From the NCBI GenBank assembly GCA_002007465.1, contig LNAC01000350.1, positions 1,213,037 through 1,277,036 of the forward strand: a stretch of 64,000 nt of DNA, in the 5' to 3' direction. Within the stretch, counting starts at the first letter, position 1, and each line of letters starts with the position of its first letter. Of the stretch, positions 20,721 through 32,554 are shown in pieces. A program made the translations under genes and the position numbers. Source of the DNA: Ailurus styani (lineage: Eukaryota; Chordata; Mammalia; Carnivora; Ailuridae). Below the pieces are notes generated by a model. It saw only the letters and a list, made by a program, of their open reading frames with translations. It made no database searches and had not been told where the DNA came from.

Positions 20721-22129
20721 GACCCATGTCTAATCTCTGGCCTGCAGAGGGTGTATAGGAGTAACAGAACTCCACAACAACCCTACAACTTTGTGGGTAA
20801 TTCCTGGGTGGCAGGTAAGGAAGTCAATGTAATAATGAATCTGGCAGCTGTGACAGGCCAAATAGCCTGAGACCTGAGCCTCAGAGGCAACAGATCAGTC
20901 TTGATTCCTTGGTCAGCATAATTTTAGATAATTAAGTTTCTTTTTGATCATTTGTTAGCCTACCAAGGAGCGGTCTACTGCTTGACCAAACACATTAGAG
21001 GCAGAGTGAAAATGCATTCTTGTTTTCCTGGAACAGTGTGGTTTATACCTGTTGATCAGGAGTGTAACCCTGAATAAGCACTTTCTTTAACTCTTAAATA
21101 TGACATGGTTTGGACAAATTATACAGTCATCATATAAATAAATCGATACCAATGATAAGGAAGATCCATCATTCTCCCATATATGGTGGAATGATTGTCT
21201 AGGTGCCCTAACAAGTACATGGGATCTCTTCTATTGACTTGATCTAGGCTCCCGTGGTTTCTGGGTCACTAGAGAGCCACAGGTATTATTCACATTCTTC
21301 CTTTTCTTATTCATTGGGTTGACTGTCTTCAAAAATTTCTAAGCCTCGTCAGGGAGTAGCATCACAGGCCTAACTGATAAAAATTGAGAGAATGGAGTAT
21401 AATACATGAGTATAGCCTGAAAAGTAAGGGTAATTTTGTATAATACTGATCCTCTTTAATTTGGCCTCCTATAGAAGAAGATGGCCTTCTGCAAAACCAA
21501 AAGATAAAATAATCAATTCTCTCTTGATGGAGGTGGCTAAGCCCCTGGTATGCCTTACAGTTTTCTTTAAGGAATCCTCTTAAATATTGGTAATGTAAGG
21601 GGTAGGGCTGGTACTCATCCAACAATTAATGTAGGTAGCAGGGTAGAGTAGAAAGTCAAGACAAAAGATGAACTGGTTATCCCCAATTATGAAACTTAAA
21701 AACCCTTGGAGCCAGGTTCCCTTTAATGGTGTCTGATGCCTGGATTATTGATCCCTGCCCTTCAAGAATATGTTTGACATGCATCTTATTTAAATGGCCT
21801 TTTTTTTTTTTTAGTTAGCACAAGATCAAGTTTGTCATCCTCCAACCTACTCTAGACTCTGATCTCCTGAAGACTATACATTCACATTTCTAAGGTCATT
21901 CTTTTCCAACTCCTGAAACCATCATGATTTGCCCTCTGTAACTGACGGTGGTCTTTAGAAAGATTTATTCTGTCTTCACCCTTTTGCTCTGTCAGCAAAT
22001 TACCTTTAACTTGGGGGCACTATTTCCCTTGAAGCCGTTTGAGGTGGTGACTGTTTTCTTTTCCAGTCTCCTTCACTGCTTGGGCTGAAGGAGGACAAAG
22101 AGGGTGGTTGTGTTCCTTTTTCTCTTGGC
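20721..22129. other. No gene recognised
   Basis: Unassigned, ordinary composition, no exon-like features seen. Confidence 0.5.
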
Positions 22130-24495
22130 TGCTTTAGGTTTATTATCCCTCTTTCTTACCTCAGCCCTCCAGCTTTCAAAATCCCATGTCATAAAGCTGT
22201 GCCAACCCAAACGCTTTCTTGTAGATATCTTCTAATCCTCTTCTTGAAGACATTATCTAGACCCACAGTTATTTTCTTTAATAACACCATTATCATAATT
22301 TTGAAGGGTATCATCATCATCCATGTAGATTATCCTTTCAGGACTTTGGACTTTAATTTCTTTGAACTTTTCTGTTCTAATTATCTTAATTTCCACTTAC
22401 CTTAGCTACTCACTCCCACGAGGCACAACCTAGACCTTATCATAACATGACCTTAACTTCAGCATTTGATTCTCTGTTCATTATCTCATCCTTTCAGCCA
22501 GTTCTTTCTGGTACCCCAACTCTGGCAATAATTTTATATTACAAAAATATACAATTCACTGAATTTTATTATATTTTCTCTGCCCCTTCTCCCCTCACGT
22601 CTTGACTAGTCTCTGTTTTGAGTTTAAATACCATGAACAATTACTATCATCATTCTCTTGTATATACTCCTAAGTCTCTTTGTTGCTTCATCATATTCAC
22701 TTATCAAAATTATAACCCTCCTTAATTGCAATTTGCTATCCTATAACTGAATGTTGCTGAAGGAAAACACACAACCATACTGAATGGTTTCTCTTTAAAT
22801 TCAGGATCACTAACCTAAAGGAAACTCTTAATGCTGTCTAATAATTATACTAGATTTTTCTAGTTTATTCACCCTTCTATTCTCTTATGTATTTGTATAA
22901 TCTCTTCTCAAACCATTAACACACACTCTTTTGTCCTTAATCTCACTTTAAGACCTTGATTCCTATTTCACTGAGAAAATTAAATCAACCAGAAGAGAAT
23001 TTCAACAAACTCCTGCCACCACATCTAACCATTCATCTACATCAACCTTCTATTACTTGGTTGAAGTGCCTGTTCTCTGAGGAAAGTCCAGCCCCTATAG
23101 GGTAGATTATCCCTTATCCTTGTTGGTATAGTTAAGGATATTGTTCCAGTATTTTCCCTCTCTTTTGAATATTCATATGTCCTCATTTTCTCTCACCACC
23201 AACTTTACCAGGTATTCCTTATATGCACAAATAGTCTGTTACTTCTCCGAAGTTTCTCCTTTAGCCCATTTTAATTTCCAGATACTTCTCCAGTTCTCTG
23301 TTTGCTTTTATAGCAGAATCATTTATAAGAGTTGTATGTACTCACTGTCTCCAATAACTTCCCAGCCATTATCACTTGAACCCACTTCAGCAAGCTTTTA
23401 CTTCTGTTCCTCCACTGAAACTGCTCTTGTCAAGGTCACCACTGGCATCCACATTTCTAAATCCAGCAGTTAGTCTTCAACCAGCTGAACTCATTAGCAG
23501 TATTTGGCACAGCTTATCACTCCCTCTTCCACTAAATACTTTATTCACTTGGCTTCTAGGATCACTTAACTACTGGCTTTCCTTTTACTTCATTGGTTGT
23601 TTACCTAGTCTTCTTTGCTGTCTACTTTCATCTCTGTCCTCTTTACATTACAAAGTTCAGTCCTTTAATCTTTTGTTCTATCTGTACTCAGTCTTTCAGT
23701 GATATGATGGCTCTAGGTGTCCATTATACGCTGATGATATGCCCTATTGGCATCATAAGGCACTTTAATTATATGACACTATAAGTTCTTTTCCCAATTC
23801 ATTATATTCAGAGCAGCCATAGAAGTCCTATTGAGCTGTAAGATTATAGTACCTCTACTCAAAACATTCCAGTTGGCTTCCCATCTCATTTGGAGTAAAT
23901 GCCCTCATAAAATCTTTTCATTCCTTTTTTTTAAAGATTTTATTTATTTATTTGGCAGAGAGAGAGAGAGATCAGATAGATCACAAGTAGGTAGAGAGGC
24001 AGGCAGAGAGAGAGAGAGGAGGAAGCAGGCTCCCCGCTGAGCAGGGAGCCCAATGTGGGGCTCGATCCCAGGACCCTGAGATCATGACCTGAGCCGAAGG
24101 CAGAGGCTTTAACCCACTGAGCCACCCAGGTGCCCAAGCTTTGCATTCCTGTTACTTACCTGATTCTTCTCTCCTTCTTCTCTACCCCTCTTTCATTCTT
24201 TGCATTTGCTATTCCTCTGCCTTGAAAGTTCTTCTAGCAGGTAGTCATATGGTTCTCCATTTTTTACAAGCTTCAACTCTTTATTAAAGTGTTCCCTCTG
24301 TATTGTGGCAAAGTCCTCAACACTCCTAATTCCACTTCCCATATAACACACTACATGTTTTACCAATTTGTATTATCTATTGTAATATTTTTCTTCCACT
24401 AGAATATAAGGGGTAAGAAGCCAGCAGTATTTTTCTTTCACAGATGTATTCCTAGCACCTCTATAAATGTTTGATGGAAAAAAATAAACAAATGG
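22130..24495 (+). mobile_element. Long L2 copy (plus strand)
   Basis: About 2.1 kb of L2 excluding the nested SINE. Landmarks in order: text with AAAACACACAACCATACTG (about 22760); the reverse-transcriptase region with ACTGCTCTTGTCAAGGTCAC (23420); TTCACTTGGCTTCTAGGATC (23550); TATACGCTGATGATATGCCC (23725), which corresponds to the RT active-site (YADD) region; CTTCCCATCTCATTTGGAG (23880); and the 3' end with CCTAGCACCTCTATAAATG (24450). Frames are broken by many stops. L2 died out long ago in mammals, so a copy of this length is relatively well kept. Confidence 0.82.
23925..24135 (-). mobile_element. Young SINEC inside the L2
   Basis: AAAGATTTTATTTATTTATT, GA tract, CTCCCCGCTGAGCAGGGAGC, CTCGATCCCAGGACCCTGAG and GAGCCACCCAGGTGCCC. 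Flanks AATCTTTTCATTCCT and AAGCTTTGCATTCCT are a likely imperfect target-site duplication. Confidence 0.96.
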
Positions 24496-25904
24496 GATTT
24501 ATATAAACTAGAGATCAGAGTCTAAATAAGATTATTCTTGAGGTTCTCATTGAGGTTTTATTCTTAATGGTTTTGATTCAAGGTAGGCTGGAAAATTACT
24601 TGTACCCCTTCCATATTGAGACAAACTTGTTTTAGGTTTAGAGAGGAGCTTGTTATTCTTCAGGGTGATAGAAATTTTATAATCTCTAAGTCATTAACAT
24701 TACTAAATATTATTAGTTGCATTAACTAGGGAGTTCAGAGTGGAGGGATTTGAAAGAAAAAAAAAAGGAAAGTTTCTATGGAAGTCAATAGGGGAAAAAT
24801 ATTCAAAGACTCTAACTGGAAGTGTACGTGGCTACAGGACATATTTGGGGGAAGTTCCTAGATCTGTTCTTGTCATAACCTTCCCAAGACTGTCCTGAGA
24901 AACTGTGGCACATAATTTAATTTTGATTCGTGTGTATGTGGTCTATAGTTATAAAGCCTATGTAAAAATATAAAGTACATTTTTATCACAAAAATTAACA
25001 TTTTAATGAAAACATAGTATAATTAATTTTAACTTTAATGTTTTATTCCACCCTATATATATATATATGTGTGGGTGCAGAAGGGATAAAAGGTGAGGGG
25101 TCATTTTCTGTAAATGTATGTTTTAGAGGTAAGAGTGATAGTTGAAAGCTAAACTTGTAGTGTCTGAATAGTGATTGCTAATAGCAAGTGTACTACCAGA
25201 CCAGATCCAAATGACTAATAAGAAAATAGATACATTTTATAAAATAAGAGGTGAATTTCTTCAATATTATCCAAGCTACTATAAACCTTGAATCAAGAAT
25301 AAATAGTTCATAATAAAGGGTTTGTAACAGTTGATGGAAGGAAGAGAGGCAAAGCACATTTAGACATAACAGCAAAGTTAAGACATTCCAAAACCACCCA
25401 AAAGATTACCTAAATGATAAATGGGTTTATTGGAACCAAGGACTTAAGGAGGGTATTAAATGTACAGTCTCTTACCAGGACAATGGGCACTAAAAAAACT
25501 TCATGGTAATAAGTTCTATTTAGGATACTATGAATGTTTAAAGATATTTTTTGTAGCTGTTACCGTATTGTTAGTAAATTTGCATTTTTCATTATTGTAT
25601 TATAATAAAGAGCTACTCCTTTCCCCTGACATTCTTTAGGGTGAGATGAAATTTGGTGAGGCTCTGAAGGAAGAACAAAGCTTTAACTTGTATGATTTCC
25701 AAGGAATTCTTGTGCTTGGTTCTGAAGGGAAGGCAAGGTCTGCCCTCTGTTCTTGAAGGGAGAGGGTATGCAAGGAAATCTGTAATTGCCTACACCTTAG
25801 TTTTTCAAGGACTTATGAATAAAGAAAGTTCCTTGGGACACACTGGATTACATGAGTCCTTTTTCTCTCTTTTATCTTTAACAATCCTCTTCTTTTAAAT
25901 AGTC
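24496..25904. other. No gene recognised; short (TA)n
   Basis: AT-rich unassigned DNA with a (TA)n/(TG)n microsatellite at about 25054-25074. Confidence 0.55.
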
Positions 25905-26150
25905 TAACCAGATCCTTCCCACATTTCAGGCATCTATTTAGATATTATCTGTCACCTTCCTCTTCCTCTTTTCCCGACTGGAGTTTTTTCACTTGTCTGG
26001 GTTCTCACAGAAACCTCTTTATTCCCCATCACTTTTCATACTCCTTAATAGTATGTTTTCCTTTTTGTATCACACCAGACTGTGAACTTTTTGAAGCACC
26101 AACTTGTTCACTTTTAAATTCCCAGAGAGAAGTATAATACCTAGATCATT
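25905..26150 (+). mobile_element. L2 3' part (plus strand)
   Basis: Text in the L2 order: CAGACTGTGAACTTTTTGAAG, then AATTCCCAGAGAGAAGTATA and CCTAGATCATTTG. Moderately diverged. Confidence 0.6.
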
Positions 26151-26159
26151 TGAAAACTT

Positions 26160-26400
26160 GTCAGTGAAAATGTATCCTCTTCTTACTGTGTGTCTGACAC
26201 TGGGCCAAGTGCTTCACATGCATTAATTTATTTGATTCTCACAATCAACTTGGAAAGAAATTACTATTATGTCCATTTTAAAAATAAGATACCTGACACT
26301 TAAATAGTTTGAGTGATTTGCGCAAAGTCATACACACAGAGTGACAAAATAAGCACTAGATTTAAAATCTTTCAGAGAGTCTTAGGATATTCTCAACCAC
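26160..26400 (-). mobile_element. MIR element (minus strand)
   Basis: GGGCCAAGTGCTTCACATGC, ATTAATTTATTTGATTCTCA, ATTACTATTATGTCCATTTT and TTTGCGCAAAGTCATACAC follow an antisense MIR almost end to end. Confidence 0.85.
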
Positions 26401-26678
26401 TTTGTTATATTCAAATGATTATTGAATGAATAATTCAACTCTGAGTGTCAGAAAGAGCTTGGACCTATGGACTATAGACCTTATTTCCATATATCCTTAT
26501 GTCTTAGATTACCACTTCTTAAGGGTGTGTATTAAATCTGTGCATTTAATGGGGAATGTTGGGAAGATTCTTAAATGAAAGAGCATCTTCTTGCTCTATG
26601 ACCTGGGGGTTGGTGTGGGTAGAGAGGACTCCTAGTAGAGTTAGCTGATCTGAAGTCTCAGAAGAAAGATCTGTTTTC

Positions 26679-26884
26679 AGGGCACTTGGAGGGTTCAGTC
26701 ATTTAAGGGTTCAACTCTTGATTTTGGCTCAGATCACGATCTCAGGGTCATGAGATGGAGCCCTGTGTTGGGCTCTGCTCAGTGTGGAGCCTGCTTAGGA
26801 TTGTCTCCCTCCCTCTGCCCTTCCCCACCCCCTAATTGTGAAAGCTCTCTCTCAACAACAACAACAGAAAAGGGGTGGGGGAAA
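26679..26884 (+). mobile_element. Old SINEC, plus strand
   Basis: Recognisable head GGGCACTTGGAGGGTTCAG, TTTTGGCTCAGATCACGATC, and a tail with (AAC)n. ATCTGTTTTC at 26669-26678 and 26885-26894 is the target-site duplication. Confidence 0.9.
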
Positions 26885-26894
26885 ATCTGTTTTC

Positions 26895-27634
26895 CCTTTT
26901 GGAATGAAATTATCACTTTCAAACCAATAAGGAACGAGAATATCTACAAGAATTTAAACTTCAGCTTCCAAACTCTACTTTCTTGATGGATAAAAAAGAA
27001 TGAAAGATAAAGCTATATATCATGTTTATAAGTCTAATATTTAATAAACATCAAATGAAACCCTGCCAAATGGGTGAGTGGGAGTCAGATGTATAATTAA
27101 ATCTCCTTCTGGAATATATGCCACTCAGAGATCAAATGGCTAGCATCAAATTGGTCTTTTCAAATGTGATCTACTGCCTCATGGAAAGCTGTCAATAGTT
27201 TTTCACCATGGAAATTTAAATGGATAGATTTTTTTTAGAGTAAAGGTTCTAACTTATTTGAGAATCTAAATACAGATTTAGAGGAAGAAAAATGAATGAC
27301 AAATTATAAATTATGCTTAGTAGAAGTAGTGTCTCTGACTGTATGCAGATTGCATGTTGGGTTTTTTTTAGACTTAATGTAACATATAAGCTATTCCCAA
27401 GGTTTTTCTTCGTATGTCTCTCCCAATAATGATTTACAGGAAATGGATGGGTATAGCCATATGATAAGTGGCATTTCATATGAAAACACTGAATATTTGA
27501 GTTTGTCCTTTCATGACATCTAAGAAAAAAAGAAGGGGTGGGGGCATCAGGAGATATTCACAGCTAGAATAGAGCAAATGAAAAAACCCAGCAGTACCTT
27601 TAAACATCATCATATGGACAGCTTACTCTATTAG
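26895..27634. other. No gene recognised
   Basis: Unassigned AT-rich DNA. Confidence 0.5.
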
Positions 27635-27647
27635 AAAGAGGTAAATA

Positions 27648-27846
27648 GGGGCGCCTGGGTGGCTCAGTGGGTTAAAGCCTCTTCCTTTGGCTCAGGTCAT
27701 GATCTCAGGGTCCCGGAATTGAGCCTCGCGTCGGGCTCTCTGCTCAGTGGAGAGCCTGCTTCCCCCCCCTCTCTGCCTGCCTCTCTTGCCTGCTTGTGAT
27801 CTCTCTCTCTCTGTCAAATAAATGAATAAAATCTTTAAAAAAAGAA
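27648..27846 (+). mobile_element. Young SINEC, plus strand
   Basis: GGGCGCCTGGGTGGCTCAG head, GGGTTAAAGCCTCTTCC, CT-rich middle, and an A-tail. AAAGAGGTAAATA flanks it perfectly (27635-27647 and 27847-27859). Confidence 0.97.
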
Positions 27847-27859
27847 AAAGAGGTAAATA

Positions 27860-30249
27860 ACACTTCAGTTATAAGAAAAAAATCTTTGTACAAACACTCC
27901 CTTCTACTCCAGAGCACAAAACAGATGCTATTTTATAAGATTATATCTATAGTAATGATTACAATTCATTAGATATCATTAAATAGCTATTCTCAAAAAT
28001 CAATGTACTAAAAATAAATACAGTATTTCAAATGCCATGCTGGTTTGTGGTATTTTCTATTCAGAATTTTTAAAAAGGAGAAACTTGTTTTAGTAAAATG
28101 AACAGCTATTTTTTCTATCAAGGTGACAGGTTGTAATTGATCTTTTCCAGTGTGGTTAATGAGCAAAAGCAGTTCCCATGGGCAACATGAGGGAGAATCA
28201 GTCCTATTGTTAGAAATCATATTTGGATGCTTGGAATTTTCCATTTTTCTTCATACTTAACAAAGCTCATAGACACAATTTTATTCTGAATCTGTTTACC
28301 GACCTTTATTGTTCGTTCTTTTTCTAATTGAACTCTAACAGTAATCTTGTACCCTACGTAAATATTGCCTGCCTCAGTAGGTGGTACTAATCCAAAGAAA
28401 TGGTAAATGGATCCCCCATGCTAAAGGCAACAACTCTTAATAAGTTTATTGTTTCTTAGGCATGAGAATGAACCTGGTTTCTATGTTTCTGGGAAAGTTT
28501 CTCTCCTCTTTTTCAGTGATTGGTGCTATGCTATGCTATCCTATCCTATGCTAGTGTTCTCACCATTCTGATGTAATAAGAACTTGGCCTCCTTTTGAGT
28601 TTTTAACTGGGAGAAGAGTTATTTCTCCTGCTGCATGACCAGTGCTGGATTACTGCATGCTGGCCACATTTGCTGTGGTACTCCGCCTTGAGGTCAATAG
28701 TGGTTGAAGGATTCTTAGGGGAGGATTTAAGGCTCAATTTGGGTATGGAAGTGTTTGGGTGTCTTCAGGTCAATGAGTTTTGTATAAGGGAAGAGTTGTT
28801 CTCTCTACTAAACATTAGTGGTATCATGGGGAAATTCGTGAGGCTCTGCTCCCTGAATGTTGCCCCTGGATAAAGGAAAGATACAGAGTGTAGTTAAATG
28901 GTTGGAACGTGGGGCTGGGAATTCATATACTTCATATCTGTCATTACCATGCTTATGTCATCTACTGAACTTTGTTTAATTATGCTGTAGAGATTCATAA
29001 TTTCTTATGAAAGTATGTATTATTTAAAATATTTTTGTGTGATTATGGCTTTATAGTCTCAACCATTATATTTTCTTCAGTAATGTTAATATTCATATGA
29101 GAGTAGTATAAGATAGAGTTTAAAAAGTTATTGTTGCAATACTGATTTTAAATAAAGCCACAAGAATAATTTTGAAAGTGTGGATTATCTTTGTAGGCAG
29201 AGGCATGTGTTTGGTTCACGTTTAATAATAAAAACAACAATAGCAACAGCAATAATAAAGGCAATAGTAGTGATTAGCTGGGATTCAGTACAATTATTAC
29301 TACAAATGGACTGTCCCATCCAGTCAATTTTGAAAAACGGGATGTTTGGCACAATGTTTGGAGTTGTGACACAGTTGCAAAAAAGTTAATTCCTTTTGAC
29401 TTCTGCCAGTTAGTATTAAACTTATGAGGCATGAAATCATCTAATTCTCGATAATAGGTTTTCTATAGAGTTCCCAGTAGAAAACATTTATGCTTGAAAC
29501 ATATGTGCCTAGATCTCACAAACCACAGGAACATTTATTTACAAAAATGCAAGCAGTCTTCCCCTTTCACTGCTCAGAAACGAAATAATTTTTTAGAAAG
29601 ACGGGGGAAAATGGGCCATAAATTTGCCCATATCTTTTGTGAAGGCTCAACAAATCAACTGAGTTAAAGCCTGGGATGTATTACATTTGCATATTTATAT
29701 ATCCAAACTTTTGGCAATTGCTACTTTTCCCTCATCTCCATTTTATTCCAGTTTTCTTCATTATTTTTTCTATTGGAGTGGTATATTTTATTTTTGTCAT
29801 CAAGTGGAGAGGTACAGGATGCCTGATAAGATCAAACTGAGGTGAAAAATTATCCTATTTCATAGTATGAAAAGATTAATTTTAACATATCAAGTTTCAT
29901 GAAAGGCAGAGGAGATAAATGCATCTTGGACACTGAACTGTCACTAAGTTATTCTCAATCTTATTTTCACCTGATATTTCAGAGTATAGTCAGACCCTTA
30001 TGACAAAGTTCTGGGTTAAAATCTTGAAATCATTTAGATTCAGAAGAAAGTATATCACCACATTTTAGCTCTTCTCATCATCTTTTACAACATGCTGACC
30101 ACATATAGAAAATAGTTGGTTCTGTTTCTTCTTTTCCTACAGGTTTCCAAAACACATAATTTCACCTTCTTTCCAGAAGATTATTCTCTGTTTTCATGAA
30201 TACCTAGTATGCTGCAGTTTCTACTCTGGGCATCTCTTTAGTCTAAATT
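27860..30249. other. No gene recognised
   Basis: The longest stretch in the first half without an identified repeat. A (GCTAT)-type pentamer run lies at 28528-28555 and a CAA/AAT-rich simple stretch at 29226-29272. No exon-like sequence seen. Confidence 0.5.
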
Positions 30250-30545
30250 TCTATTTACCAATATTTATTAATTATCTCATATTTTAGAAGTAGTACATTT
30301 CACTGTAGAAAATTTAGAAAATACAAAAAAAGGAGTAAAATGAGGAGCATTTACAATCTGCAAATCCAGAGATGACCATGATGTTGTGTCATTCTCATTC
30401 TGTTTTTGTGCATACACACATACACACATTCTGTGCCATGTACACAGTCACATACATAAAATTGGAACTATATTGTGAAGTGACATTAGGGTTATTTATA
30501 TTTTTCTTTAATTTCCTTTGCAAAGTGGAGAATATTCACTATAAA
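30250..30545 (+). mobile_element. Possible ancient L1M-type fragment
   Basis: GAAAATTTAGAAAATACAAA, then CCAGAGATGACCATGATG, a run of CATACACACATACACAC and TAAAATTGGAACTATATTG resemble an old mammalian repeat that I place in the L1M group. Family uncertain. Confidence 0.45.
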
Positions 30546-30547
30546 TC

Positions 30548-30870
30548 ATTCCTGTACATTAGAATTACCTGAGGAGCTATAAAAAAAGTAAAAAATGTAG
30601 GCACCTGGGTGGCTCAGTGGGTTAAAGCCTCTGCCTTCGGCTCAGGTCATGCTCTCAGGGTCCTGGGATCGAGGCCTGCATCAGGCTCTCTGCTCAGCAG
30701 GGAGCCTGCTTCCTCCTCTCTCTCTCTGCCTGCCTCTCAGCCTACTTGTGATCTGATCTCCCTGTGTCAAATAAATAAATAAAATCTTAAAAAAAAAAGT
30801 AAAAAGTGTTTGAATTTCAGGCTTAGACATTTTTATTTAATTGATCTGGTTTCATGCATAGCTATTTCTA
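30548..30870. mobile_element. MER5A-like hAT fragment split by a SINE
   Basis: TACATTAGAATTACCTGAGG (30553-30572) is the MER5A-like end text. The element appears to resume after the SINE. Only a small part is left, so the call is tentative. Confidence 0.45.
30599..30797 (+). mobile_element. Young SINEC, plus strand
   Basis: GGCACCTGGGTGGCTCAGTG, GGGTTAAAGCCTCTGCC and the AAATAAATAAATAAAATC tail. AGTAAAAAATGT (30587-30598) and AGTAAAAAGTGT (30798-30809) form the target-site duplication with one mismatch. Confidence 0.96.
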
Positions 30871-31619
30871 GAAAACTCACTGGACATATCTATTTCTCTA
30901 CAAAGTAAAGAATCAGTGGTATAGCAAATCCTCATTTTCTTCTAATCTGTATACTTGGAAATGAGTCCATAATTGTATATTACAATAAACTCTTCTCAGG
31001 CCAGTTCTTTTCCTATTTAGTCTCTGACAATCAATCACACACTTCAGTCATAGAGTCATAGAGGGTTGGATTATAGGTTTCAATTCTTTACTTGGTTCAG
31101 ATTATAGATTTATAAATTCATGATGCACTTTTCTAGATGACTTTGAAAAACCTTTATGACCAATGTGGGTGGAGTATTTCTGATTCTTTGACATAGGTCT
31201 TGCTTTGGATAGTAGAATGATAGTGGACATGAGATAAGCAAGGATTTCAAAGATATGGATTGGTTCCTCATGCCTTTTCCATATGCTCTGAGAAGAACAT
31301 GCTCACTTAATGATAGTCTGATCATCAAATGTACCCCTTTGGTACATGGAGGGCCAATGAACTGAATGTGTAGCTGGAGGTGAAAGGACGAATCAGAATT
31401 GCTCATGCTGACCGACAGATCGCTATGCAAAAAACACAGATTTTTTTTTTTTTACAAGCACTGATATTTGTAGGTTTTGTTATGCAGCATCAATGCAGAC
31501 CAAAAAACTTAACTGGTTCACCTTTCTGATTTTTTGTTTATTGTCTCTATGACATGATATGCTGCTTCTCTTTATATTGCTGAAAGTTCCTACTTAAAAT
31601 TATTTTGGTGGCCTCTCTA
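30871..31619. other. No gene recognised
   Basis: Unassigned DNA with no persuasive coding frame. Confidence 0.5.
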
Positions 31620-31890
31620 CTTATCACTTAAATAAAAATGGTGCTCCAGAACTCCATTCTCAGCCTTTGCCTTTTTTTACTCAGCAAGTTCTTCCTGGCC
31701 ACCCTTTTATTATTCCCATTTCATTTCAACCATTAATTGTGCCTTTATCAATAGCTCCAGAAGTTGAACAGAAAATTCTTAGATTTTATATATCCAGCCT
31801 TAAATTCAGTCATGCAGAAATTGAACCCATTACTTTATTTCCCTAAGCTGCTACTCCTCATTAATTACACAAACTGGTTAAGGCTACCAC
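31620..31890 (+). mobile_element. Probable L2 part (plus strand)
   Basis: CAGAACTCCATTCTCAGCC and TTTTATATATCCAGCCTTAA occupy the order expected in the L2 ORF2/3' region. Diverged; probably continuous with the L2 tail at 32180-32554. Confidence 0.5.
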
Positions 31891-31906
31891 CTATACTGTC
31901 AGTTCA

Positions 31907-32011
31907 ATAAGAGAGAAGGAGCAAGAGAGAGAAAAAGTGAGAGAGACAAAGAGGAAGAGAGGGAAAGAGAGAAAGAAACAGCGNGAGCAAGAGAGGAAAG
32001 AAAGAAGAAAG

Positions 32012-32064
<53 letters not shown>

Positions 32065-32107
32065 AAGAAAGAAAGAANCAGCGAGAGAGGAAAGAAAGAA
32101 GAAAGAG

Positions 32108-32142
<35 letters not shown>

Positions 32143-32165
32143 AAGAAAGAAAGAAGAGAGAGAAG
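31907..32165. repeat. GA-rich simple repeat with two single-N joins
   Basis: Purine-only tract of GA, GAAA and GAGGAA units. Single N's lie at 31984 and 32078. The motif CAGCG...GAGAGGAAAGAAAGAAG starts at about 31979 and again at 32079, with the second copy following the second N, so at least one copy is likely an unmerged contig overlap. True tract length unknown. Confidence 0.9.
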
Positions 32166-32179
32166 CAACATCATTTTAC

Positions 32180-32554
32180 GATTCTATTTTCTTCAACTCC
32201 CATAACCAACTCATCACCTGTCAAAAGAGATGCTTTCATGAAGAGCTTCCTGGTTACTCCTAATCTCCAGAGAATTTGGTTATTCTGAATTCTGTGTTAT
32301 TACTTTGCTTTAAAACTTGCATTTGTAGTTTTTTTCTCACTTTTTTTTTCTAAACTCAATTATGCCAGGGCCTTTATTTTCTTTATTTGATTTTGTGATG
32401 GCCAATACAGTGCTGACACATGGTAGGTATCTAGTAAATATTTGTTGAGTGAANCTAAACTCAATTATGCCAGGGCCTTTATTTTCTTTGACTTTGTGAT
32501 GGCCAATACAGTGCTGACACATGGTAGGTATCTAGTAAATATTTGTTGAGTGAA
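32180..32554 (+). mobile_element. L2 3' end, partly duplicated at a single N
   Basis: GCTTTCATGAAGAGCTTCC, and then the L2 tail with CAATACAGTGCTGACACATG and AGTAAATATTTGTTGAGTG. The tail occurs twice, 32350-32453 and 32455-32554, with one N (32454) between. The copies differ only by a 4-base length change near 32385. Confidence 0.78.

Noticed and set aside
31937..32263. 108-codon Arg/Glu/Lys-rich frame, and its Leu/Ser-rich antisense frame
   Set aside because: Translation of a GA simple repeat with N's, not a gene.
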